64,000 bases of DNA from Pycnopodia helianthoides. Its lineage: Eukaryota > Echinodermata > Asteroidea > Forcipulatida > Asteriidae. The translations under genes were made by a program, and so were the position numbers. The stretch spans positions 5,735,001 through 5,799,000 of the forward strand of contig CM063253.1 in NCBI GenBank assembly GCA_032158295.1, read 5' to 3'. Positions 48,601 to 60,600 of this stretch are shown piece by piece; within the stretch, counting starts at the first letter, position 1; each line of letters begins with the position of its first letter. Under the pieces are notes generated by a model that was not told where the DNA came from, did not search any database, and was given only the letters and a program-made list of their open reading frames with translations.

Positions 48601-51600
48601 AAGAAAAATAGGGAGACCGCAAACATAACAGTTAGATAGCTCCATTGGTAGAGCGCCGGAACATTGATTCGGAGATCATAGGTTCGAATCCTGTTCTAGT
48701 AAATTTGTCTTTGTTCACCTAAAATTGAATCACATTTACCCAGTCAGTTTCCCTTGTGTTTTTTTATTACTTGATATCAGAAGGGAAAAAAGCAAGGGGG
48801 AAATGTGAAAGAATGCCTAGATCTTGAAAAGTGTAAATTCAGAGCAGTTTTGTGTTAGTTTTTAATTGTCCTTCATAGTAAACAAATTACATTGCAGAAT
48901 AGTTCCTAGCTATCGGGAAGACCAATCTTTCTCACGTTCTACGCCACGCCTATGAAACAAATTGCCAGCACAAGTAAAATCATCCGTTTCTTTAACCAAA
49001 TAAAAAAAAACCTAAAGACTCATCTTTTCAATCAAGTATTTAAGTAAATGGTTTGTTTTCATTTAAGTAAATGGTTTGTTTTCACAGTGTTTTTTTAATT
49101 TAATTTTAATTTGTATTTCTTTACTACATGTATTGTACTCTGGATTTCTTCTAGGCTAATACTACATAGGCCTACGTTTCCTTTTTGATTAATGATCATG
49201 TTTGTTATTGTTTGTATTAGCGCCATGAGCACTTTTGTGGATTTGTGCGCTTTATAAGTTTTCATTATTATTATTATTTTTTTTTATTCATACTATTTGG
49301 AACCACTCCATCAGTCAGGAACGCCTATGATATCTTTGATCCTGTACCTCCCGCCTCCAAATTGTTTTTGTTCAACCCTCCAATGACTTGGTTACTGGGA
49401 TAAAAATGTTGATTTCCAAACACTTGGAGCCAATTACCTTTGCTTTGGCCTCATACAGACTGTACAAGCGGGACAGTTCTAGACTCTTGTGCAGCGGATG
49501 GCTGTACATTCTCTCCTCAAAGGCTTCAACTTTCTGCAAAAAAAACTCAATAAATTAAGAGTAGAGAAATCACTCAAAGTTAAGTGCAAGCGTTTCTCGG
49601 AAGAGAATAAGGAGTTTGCTCCTGACGATTTTAGTGAAGAGCCAGCGGGACCAGTTAGCTTATCCTGTCACTTGCTTGCCAGCTTTTTTCACTGTCCAAA
49701 TTACATATTAGGGATGCTGGGCTAAGTTAAAAATGCTTTCCCAGCCTTGTGATTTTGCAAGAAATGGTTAGTGACCTAACATTTTGACCTTAGCAGAGTT
49801 TTTCTCAAAGGCTAAATGAAACAGGTATACTTGTGTAACAGAAGCAGTCAAGTGGAAAGAAATGAAAAGAGTTGTTGAGCGTTGTTGTTGTTTGTAGGTT
49901 GTTTAGTTCCTATTCGTACGTCCTCTGTTTGTCCGTTTATCTTGTCTCTGTCTGTCCACAGGCTGATTACTACGAGCCTCGGCTTATCAAATCGGCCTCC
50001 ATACTGTTCCTTTTCTTTGACTATATAAACCTTAAACTACTCTGTTCGCTATTACATTGTATATGCGTTCTGTAATGCTGTGTTTTTGACAGTATGGAAA
50101 TAAATGTGAATTGAATTGAATTGAAAAAAAGGAGAGACAGGCAGAAAGCACACAGAAAATCTTTGGTTTTATTACATCTTTGGTAAATTGAACTAACGAC
50201 AACAAATCACAGAGAGGCCAAAATCATGACACATGGCAGGCATGGAGGCAAATGAGAATGTCTACTCTACCTCGACTACCCTCTTCAAGACGTCGTCCTT
50301 GATTCCATGTCTTCGATTGGATCCAACAAAGGAAGACTATCTGGAAATCTTCTCTGTACCTCCTGTGGAAATAAGGATCGCAAAAAGGAATTGTTTGATT
50401 GATTAAAATGGAATTTCCTGAAATGGTTTATTAATAAAAAATTCATCGCAGCCAGAGGCTGGTTTAAGACAAGTTTTACAGATAAAAATATGTACAGTAA
50501 AACACATACAATATAAAATAGACATATAAAATACATTGGAAAGAAATATCTATATCAAAAATAGACTTGTATAATGACTACGCTACAAATGCACAAAAGA
50601 GAACAGAAAAGAATATGACAGTATCTGTGGATCAAAAGCTATTCAATAAAAAAGTACTATCACACAGAAACACGAAACAATTTTTGAAATGGTTCACAGA
50701 ATGGTAAAAGTGGGTAAGATGAAAAAACAGCCACCTCTAGGTATGACCTTTTATTTATATTTATCTTTAATCAAATCATTCTGCAAATGAAACCAAGGGA
50801 CCCTCAAAGTGCTTTGCACTGTGACCTGTAGGCCTGAAGATAACTGTGATGAGAATATGATGAAGAAATGTCAGTTTTAGATGCGGGAGGGGCACCCCTC
50901 AAGTAGACCTTATGCACTTGACATCCATTGAGTAGGGCGCCCTCGGCTACAAGTCAAAAGAAGGTTGCTCATTGGTCCATCATGTGTGCCCACGCGTACC
51001 TAGATTTGCGTTGCCTTTGTTTCATCACCGTTTTACCTCCAAGATGGTGGGCATAAGGTCTACATAATCAGTTGTGGATCAAAAACCCAATCCTCGCTTT
51101 GGTCCGAGGTGGGATTTGCACTGTGCTCCACGGAGGTAAACAACAGGGCAAAATATCACAGATTTTTTAAGTCACATGAGACGAGGTTGAACATTGAAAA
51201 ACTGGTCACTATTAAAAGCAACGTTTCTACTCAAAGGCCCTGTACACTATTGGTAAGATAAAAAAACACAAATGTTCACAGATTCACACATAACTTACAT
51301 GATTTAAAGTAAGTACTAGTAGAAAGGGTTCCTTAAAATATTTCTGCCTAAAATGCCATCGTTTCTGAGAAATGAGTAAAACAATAGTTTTGATCATGCG
51401 TGATAAAAACTTGATGTGTGAAAAAACAGAATACACATAAGGTCTCTTTTCACTATTTTCTCGTGACCTCAATGACCAATTGAGCTCAAACCTTCACAGG
51501 TTTGTTTGTTCATGCATATGTTGAATCACACAAAATGTGGACACTGATTTTGAGCCGTTACCAAAAATGTACAATACCTTTAAATCCTTGCTCCCGGTAC

Positions 51601-54600
51601 CCTTTATCTTACCTGTATTGATTTGCCGACACTCTGTCTGTTGTCAATCGGCCGGAGATCTTTGGGCAAGTACAACCTGACGCTACTCAGATGTGTGATT
51701 AGGTTTAATAGAACAGGAACAACCTATCAGACAAAACAGACAGGGAATTGTTACAGTTTAATTTAAGAAAAAAAACATTCTAGCACAATTAAATCTATTC
51801 TTTCTGAATCCGACACCCATCGGACAAGCACTAATGCAGGAGACCAAGCCGCTTCTCAAATGCAGGCCCAGCTCTGTGGAACTCACTTCCTGATAGCTGC
51901 AGAAAAGCAAGCTTGCTTGATTCATTCAAGAAATTGCTGAAGACTCACTTGTTTTGTCTTTGATTTTTGATCTGTGTTGGACATATCCAAGCACTTTGCA
52001 ACCTATGGAAAAGGCGCTCTATAAATGCTAGCTTATTATCTATTATTATTATTATTACATGCCAAATTCCAGACCAACTCCAGAAGTAAAAACGTTTGTT
52101 TTTAAGGAAGGATCAGAACACGGTGATACTGCAGCTCATTTTTCCCAGCAGCTATCAAATGGTACAATGAGCAGTTGTATCGATGAACTGTTGAGTGGCT
52201 GGCTCTGATCTCTAATATTACCAAATTGTCTTCTTGCTATTTTATGTATGAATTTTACCAATTGAGTGTGATGTAAACTAATTCGAATTTTTTATTATCA
52301 TTTTGCAATTTTTATATCTGTAAATTTTTGTTACTGATCGTCTGTATTGTATTTGTATACAGTTCTTTGAAATTGTCAAAATGTTGCTTAAAATAGCCCA
52401 GATGTACACAGAAAACAAGGCACGCCGAGATACAACGTTTTTGTGCGGAGCATTTTTCATGCGAGATACAACATTTCTGCAAAATCAAGATACAACATTT
52501 TTGCACAGATACGACGATACAAGTCTGAGACCAAAAGGAACTCACTCCGCGGCAGTGCAGTTAACTACGAGAAGTCTCCCCGATCCACAAAGCTAAAGTA
52601 GTAGTCCAGGCCGATTTCCTACCTCCCGCCCAGGTAGTAGTTAATAAGCAGGACAGTTCTTTTCAGAACTGAGAAGTCTCCCGAATTCCGAAAATCTACT
52701 CCGCGGTAGTAGAATAAATAGCAAGACAAGTTCTCTAAAGAACAAAATCTACACAGCAAAGTAGATATTTATACACATGGTGTTACCGCAAACCGAATAT
52801 ATATTGATACAGGTCTGAGTAACTCACAGCCATTTCTCCCTTTTCTCCTTGCTTGGGCGGTTTGGCCGAGTCCGTCACAGAATTCTTGACACTCTCTTTG
52901 GAGCAATTCAACAGAATCTCAGCGATGTAGAGCGGCGAGTCGTCGCCTCTTGGGCTGCTCATCTTCTGATTGGCTTTCTTCCGGAAGTTGATGACGACAC
53001 CCCACCCGAAGTCATCATCTTCGTTCTTGACCTGCATTTTTAAACATAGGCTTATTATATCTTTCTAGTAATGACACCTAGGCTTATTATATCTTTCTAG
53101 TAATGAAACATAGGCTTATTATATCTTTCTAGTAATGAAACATAGGCTTATTATATCTTTCTAGTAATGAAACATAGGCTTATTATATCTTTCTAGTAAT
53201 GAAACCTAGGCTTATTATATCTTTCTTTGTGTATAGGAAAACAAATCCGAAACTTTGATATTCAAATAGGCATGCGGGATCCCTTAACATGCTATTAAAA
53301 TAGTCCATCTTTCATCTATAAAATAGGGATGCTTTTCAACATCGGAACTGGCCAGTTGGACCACTTTCAGCCACATGAGTTAATTACCCTACAGGGGTTA
53401 TGATTGGCTGTAAACAGTGACATCACCCACCCAGACATCAATATTCATTACCTTCACAAGTCTACCAGGCTGTAGGAAAGGCAAGCAGTATTTGGGTCTG
53501 GTGATGAAGGCTTGAATCTCTCGGCCAAGCTTGTTGAGCTGTTGTCTGATCTTGTAGTACGCCTCCACACTCTCCTCCTGCGGGATGTCCATCTTGTTGT
53601 ACTCATCTTCAAGTCTTTTTAACTCTGCAAAGTCGGAGAATTGAGGTTTCAAATTGAGGATCAACGAGTAGAAATTTAAGATTCAGTATTCACAACTAAA
53701 GATAACTGAGTCTTTTGCTTCGAGACAAAAGGCTGGAGACCCAGGCTTTGGACGTTGGGAGGTGATGCACTAAACACAGGACTTAGAACCCAAGACTCAA
53801 TGCTCCAAAATAAGACAAGAGATTTTACGTTAAAGATAAAAAATTCACAGTTCAATATTCAAGAATTAAGACTGTTGCCTCAAGACAAAAGAATGGAAAC
53901 CAAGACTGTGGAAGTTGGGGGTTATAGACCAAACACAGGAGAGATTCAGAATTTAGGATTGATTCAGGAACCAAGATTTGTGAGCGTGACTCAAGACAAG
54001 AGACAAACATCCTAGTTTTTGGAAATACGAGTTGGAACTCAGGACACATGACTCAAAACAAAAGACTCAGGGCTCAACACATCAGATTCAACACTCGGGA
54101 GTCAATTTTTGAGACGCAAAAAGAATGTGGATATTAAAGGCCAAAAATGAGACTGAAAACACCAAAGTAAAGTCTAATAACTCAAAACTTGAGATTCAAG
54201 ACTCAGACCTTGAGTCTGCACTCAAACACTCAAGATTCGAGACTCAATACTCATGACTGTTATTAAATAAGTGACTCGTGAGGTGGGACATGATTTTGTA
54301 CTCACTGTCAAAGAGCTCTGGTATGACGGCATAGTTCTGGAATTGGTAGAATGACTTCTCGAGCATGTACTCGGGATTGATGCCTTCCACCCTGAGAAGG
54401 TTCAGCACCATGTTGTACGTCAGATGGAATGCACTATTCAATGGATCTGGAAGACCCTGAGGGAAAGAGGATTCAGAAAAGAAAAAAACAAATTTAAAAT
54501 TTCAATTTTAAAGGCACAGTACACAATTGGTAATGACTCTGAAAATTAATGGCAATAAAAACTTACTTGGTAAGAAGTACAGCAGCTTTGGGTAGTATAA

Positions 54601-57600
54601 TGAATTTTGAGAAACCTTTAACTTCAAAGTACTACGGTTATGGAAAATATATCACTTTTTATTCACCAAAATTTGAATCTGAGAAGAGTTTCTGTCTCTC
54701 AGATTGTGTATTCCTATTGGGAATATTCTTCCTGCGTGGAAATATTCGCTTCGGTTTTTCGGTGACATCTCAAAAACATAACCACCTTTTGAAGTGAAAT
54801 TGTATGTACCTACATTTGTATAGGATTAACACAATCAGTAGGCTCTAATTACCAAACGTATGTAGCACCTTTAATGCTCATACTTCTTACTGTTTGATAG
54901 TTCAATACCATCCACTGTGATTTGAATGATACATAAACTATAGCCAGCCTTTAATTGATATCATGTTGTGAATGCAAACAGTACTCAGTCAACCTCCTAC
55001 TGATGATAGTTCAATATTATCCACAGTGGTTCACAATGATAGATTATCTATGCCAGCCTGCAATCAGATGTCATGTTGTGAATGCATCTACACAGTACAT
55101 AGTCAACCCTCCTACTGTCTGACCATTCACTTATCACCCACTGTGGTTTGAATAATAGATGCACTTCGCAAGCCTGCAACATAATATGTTACAATTGCTG
55201 TTGGAAATTGACGGAATCAAAGCGGTTAAAAAAAAATAATTTGGTGAGAAATGTTGAAAGTAAATCTTGGTCGTACCTGAAGGATGGTCTTGCCTACTCC
55301 TGGACTCATCTTCTCGTCTATCATTAAGATGACGATGCCTTTGTCGTCCAAGCCACGCCTACCGGCACGCCCGCTCATCTGGATGTACTCACCGGATGAC
55401 AGCTGTAGATTACCAACCACAATGTCATCAGACCAATGGTAATATTTAGTAAGAAAACCATTTTAATATACAGCATAACATTTTTTGTTTTGGTGTATGT
55501 GTGTTTTTGTAGTGACGTTCAAACCAAGGACTTAGAACAAAAGTGACATTAGGTCCACAATTGCTATCAGAGGAAAACAATGGGGTCCACATTTATCAGG
55601 ACAAAGAGTTGCAGAGCTGCCAACATATGCATCTTGTAATCTGGGAGATTTTGTACAACATCAGAAAGGTTGCAGAATTGCATTCAACATAATAGAGGAA
55701 AAGTTTCCATAATCAGGGAGATTGTCAAATGTTTTCATCAGAACATGGAAAGATTGGTTTATTTTCAGGGAACTTTTCTGCAGAATCAGGGAGAGTTGGC
55801 AGCTCTGGAGTTGAACAAAGGAGGGTTCACAATTTGTATTGATTGATTTATTTTGGGGCGTTTGTTTTCTTTGTTGTTGGGATTTAAAAGAAATTGTGGG
55901 GGGGGGGGGGTGTCTAGTTACCATGGAAAACACAAATAATGAATCAACCTACCCATCTGAACCCTTTGCCGTCAAACTTGCGAGCATTGGTGAAGACGAC
56001 CGTTCGAGCCGGCATGTTGAGTCCCATGGCAAACGTCTCGGTAGCAAACAGCGCCTTGATCAGCCCCTCTCCGAACAGAATCTCCACGGTCTCCTTCAGG
56101 ATGGGTAAGAGCCCGGAGTGGTGGATGCCGATCCCTCGCTTCAGGAGAGGGAGGACATTTTCAACCTTAAGAGTAAATAAGAAGGAGAATTTGTAAGGTG
56201 TCATGGCCGAGTGGTTTAGAGCATCGGATTCAAGTTCTGGTGGTCGAGTCATCGGGGAGTGGGTTTCGAATCCCGGGCATGACACTTGTGTCCTTGAGCA
56301 AGATGCTTTACTGTAAGTGCTTCTCTTCACCTGGGGGTGAATTTATTAATTTTGGTTGTGAAGCCAAGGACTCTCAGAAAGCGAACTTAATCACTATACT
56401 AGCCAATAACCCCGTGGAGAGAAGACAATGAAGGAAGTTTCAGTTTTAGGTGTGGAAGGAAAACCCCAGAGAAATATAACCCACGCAATCAGGCAGGGAC
56501 TGAAAAACCCAATCCACGTAGTGCCCCGTTGTGATGTGAACTAGGGTCCCCAGAGGTGGAAGGCAAGGCAAGATATCACTGCGCCAACCTGACTGCCACA
56601 GCATAAAAGTCGTGAGCATAAAAAGTCGATACCTGTGGTAATTTCTTGTCGTCGTCCGACAGGCAGTCGATGGCATTATTGAAGACCTCTGTGACCAGTT
56701 TCTTTTCCTCCGGGGTGCTGTTGAAGTCGAGCTTCGACATCTGCATGGCGTACGCCTCGCACTCCTTCTTGCTGAAGCTGAAGACGATGACCGGCTGAAA
56801 CATGCGCTCCATGATCATCTTAACAATCTTGAAGATGTTGGAAGGACCTGAGACGAAAGACGACAATACACAAAATAGATATGGTTCTGCCCAGGATTTC
56901 TTTAGTGGTGGAAAATGTTTCCCTGGAAACCGTTGCGAGATGGATCACTTACACGGTAGATCATATAAATAGACTCAAATCAAAGAAGTGCTCAAAATGA
57001 ATGGCTTCGGATTCCATTTTTACGGGTAAATACCCAATTTTACATTTTCGTTGAAAACCTTTGAAAGGAAATTGCAAGTGTAATTTAAAAATTTAGAAAA
57101 TTGTGTGTGGTCGGAAATAGAGAAAATTCTGCCAGTGGTGGTTTGGGGAATCCTGAGTGACGGGTGGGTTTTCCGCACCAACCACTGTTGGCAGAACCCT
57201 GGGCTAAGGGCAGGGATTTAATTTCGAGATCCTGACAATATTTTCAGTTTTCAATGAACTACCACTTATCATTGGCATATTGTTGTGTGAAATAACTTAA
57301 ATCAGGGCTAATAACTTTCTTGATACTAAAACAAATAATAATAATTAAACTTTGGGGTCAAATTGACAATTGGACCTAGCATCTGTAATCATTCAAAGAT
57401 GGCAGCTTTGAAGTTTAAATATGAAGAGGTCACAATTTTGTCTACCTTTTGTTCCTCCTTTCCTTCCTTTGTTCGATGCATCTCCCTTGGACGCCTCACC
57501 AGCATCTCTCAAGACCGACATCGCTGCGCTGAAGTTATCTTGGCGAAACTCACCCTGGGTGTGAAAATAGAACAATCAGCCGACGTTTTTTTCTCTCCAA

Positions 57601-60600
57601 ATTCAGGAGCATACCCTCATAACCCAGGGAGATGGAAACAACAATGCCATGTAAAACAAAAAAGTACTAAGTTTATAACTTGTATATTTGGTGTTACCCA
57701 TAAACCGATGTGTGTAAAGTACTTGTACTCAGTACTTTCTTGAGTCCTGTGAACAAAAATTCCACAGGCATATTACTCGGGTGGATTCAAACCCACGACC
57801 TTTGCCATTCTAGATCAGATGTCTTACCACTAGACAACCGAAAATGCCCGGTAGCTAGAGGCAGTTTAAACCCTATATTTTAGCAGCAATAATTTAATAA
57901 AATGTATAACTTTTACATGACCCAAATAGAATAAATCAATGATTAATGACTACTCGTTAAGGTTTTTGTTCAAACCTTTTCATCGACGACTAAGTGAAGA
58001 CCATCACCACCGGCAGGGAAGATGTAATGCTGCAGGGGTACCGGTCTGTACTCTGTGTAGACGACATGGCATGGCTACCAGGGAAAAAAACAATGAACAA
58101 ATACATTTTGACAAGGAATAACAAAAGGCTATGTTCTCTGTTGATAATAAAATGTGCTTACCATCAAATTGCGAAAGAAGCAATGAATAAAGAAATTGAA
58201 ATAGCCAGTCAGGAAAAATTATTTTCCATTGGTAAATACAATTTGATTTATAATAAACAGTGGAATTATCTCCCTGACAAAGGAAAATCTCAGACACACT
58301 GTCACATGTGTGGTCAGTTTGAAGACATTGCAAAAAAATGAAAATTTTTAAAAAAAAAGAACACACAAAAATAGTTAATGGCTTAACATTTCGACTCCAG
58401 CAGAGTCTTTCTCAAAGGCTAAAAAACCCGAAAACGTACATGATTCTGAATTGATTATATAAAATTTAAACATGGGGCGACAGGAATGAATGATGAAACT
58501 GTAGTACCGATACTCATATGCTGCATCCAAAAAGAGTCTGGGGGGGGGCCACTGTGGTGGGGGCAACTTTGCTTAGGGAAAGACTTTGCACATGGTGAGT
58601 TTGATACAGGGGAACTTTGCAGTGGGCGACTTTGTAGAACGGGGTGAGTTTAAGCGGGGCAGCTTTGCAGTGGGTGACTTTGTAGAAGGGGGTGAGTTTG
58701 ATATGGGGCAACTTTGTAGGGGCAACTTTGTAGGGGCAACTTTGCTAGGGCGGAGATGACTGGCTTCCAGTTTTTAAGGCATTCAACAAATCTTAATGAA
58801 TGAAAACAGTAACAATTTTATATCCTTCATATTTTTAAAACTTACATTTTATTTAAGTACAAGTATACAGTTACACAAAAATTCAGTCTCTTAATTTCCA
58901 TATCATTTGAAACATTCAACTGCAAGTGTCATGTACGGTGGCACAACTGTGCCCATGTGTGTACTGTGTGGATGCATTCACCGCATGATTTCATATTGCA
59001 GGCTGGCCTAGTTTATCTATCATTAAAAACCCACAGTGGATGATATTGAATGGTCAGACAGTAAGAGGGTTGACTGTGTACTGTGTGGATGCATTCACCG
59101 CATGATTTCATATTGCAGGCTGGCCTAGTTTATCTATCATTCAAAACCCACAGTGGATGATATTGAAAGGTCTGACAGTAAGAGGGTTAATAGAGGTAAA
59201 CCACCTGTTGTGTGTACTGACCTGTTTGTGAAGATGGCAGATCCACTCAGCAAACTGCCTGGCATTGGGTATTGTGGCAGATAAGAAAACATAGTGAACG
59301 TTGTCTGGGAGAAGTATAATGGTCTCTTCCCACACCACTCCTCTGTCTGTGAGAAAAAGGTACATGATGAAACAACAGGCTTTCAAATATTATCGTTTAT
59401 ATTAATTATCGTTACTAGAAACAACAGGCTTTCAAATATTATCTTGTATAGTAGTTATCGTTACTTCCTTGTAAGTACGGGTAGGTATCCACATTCAAAC
59501 GGGTACCTATAACAAAAGAGGCAATTTAGGGTTCCCGTTTTGGTGAAGGTCCCCCGTTGGAAAGTATGTAAAAAAACAAAGCCGTTGCCAAAGTACAAAC
59601 AAAAGAGGGACAATAGGAAGTCCCCGATTGCAGGTGTTTATATACTTGTGACTGTGTCTACCCGCTGAAACCGAGGACTTCAACAAAAGGGATCTGAATG
59701 TTTTGACAGAGCGAGGACGTCCTCACTTTGCTTTCGTGTACAAAACCAATGAGGACGTCACTTAAAAAAACTAAGTCCAAACAACGGGAGAACAAAGAGA
59801 TGTCCTCGATTTACTGGATTCACAAACGTGTGTGTGCGTGTCTACCCGTTGAAACCAAGGACTTCAATAAGCTGGATCTGGGTGTCTTGACAGATCGAAG
59901 ATGTGTACAAAAACCAATGGGGGACATCCCTAAAAGAAGAGAAGCCAATTTGCCCTTGTTCACTCAGAAAAAAGTGTGTACTACTCACTTTTGTCTCTCA
60001 TGTAGTGTATTTCATCAAATACGACCCAAGCCACTTCCCTCATGATCTCAGAGCCTCGATACAACATACTCCTCAGAATCTGTAAGGCAAAGTTTGAATC
60101 AAGCTAGCTGAGTCGGTTATTGCAACAGAGAACAAGAAGTCAATCTCAACCTACACCTTGGCAAGGAACACATTTCTATCATAGTTTACCGTAAATCATT
60201 CCTTTAGTGTATTTATCCCACTATTTTAATTACGCGCTTTGATGTGACAGTTAAGTGTATTGAATTGAATTGAAGTAACAAGAATTCAGCGACTTCATAG
60301 TTTTTAGTGGGCTGTAACACCATGTAATATAATATATCTTCCCTGGATAATTTAAGTTCTAATAAGTACACTCCCTGCTTAGTTCTGAAAGAACCTGCTC
60401 TGCTAGTTGTCTACTGCTGCAGAGGGGGTTGGGGAAACCAGGGGGGAACTTCAAATTTTTTGCTTAGTGGACCGGGGGACGATATTTATCGTCACTATTC
60501 CTAAGTGACATAAGCAGGGCTCGAATTTTACACTGGACCGCTGGCCCGAGGCCAGTGGTTTTAGCATACCAGTACTCCGTCAGTCTTGTGTTTGTGTTCA

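Noticed and set aside
47834..48628. 264-aa His/Pro/Thr-rich ORF on the plus strand
   Set aside because: The 51-bp minisatellite stays in frame, and the 3' part is antisense to MTREX exon 19.
48634..48700. tRNA gene
   Set aside because: The A and B boxes are present but the acceptor stem does not pair well. The downstream sequence recurs elsewhere, so it is a SINE head.
57994..58341. 115-aa plus-strand ORF
   Set aside because: Its first third is antisense to MTREX exon 8 and the rest is AT-rich intron with no recognised domain.
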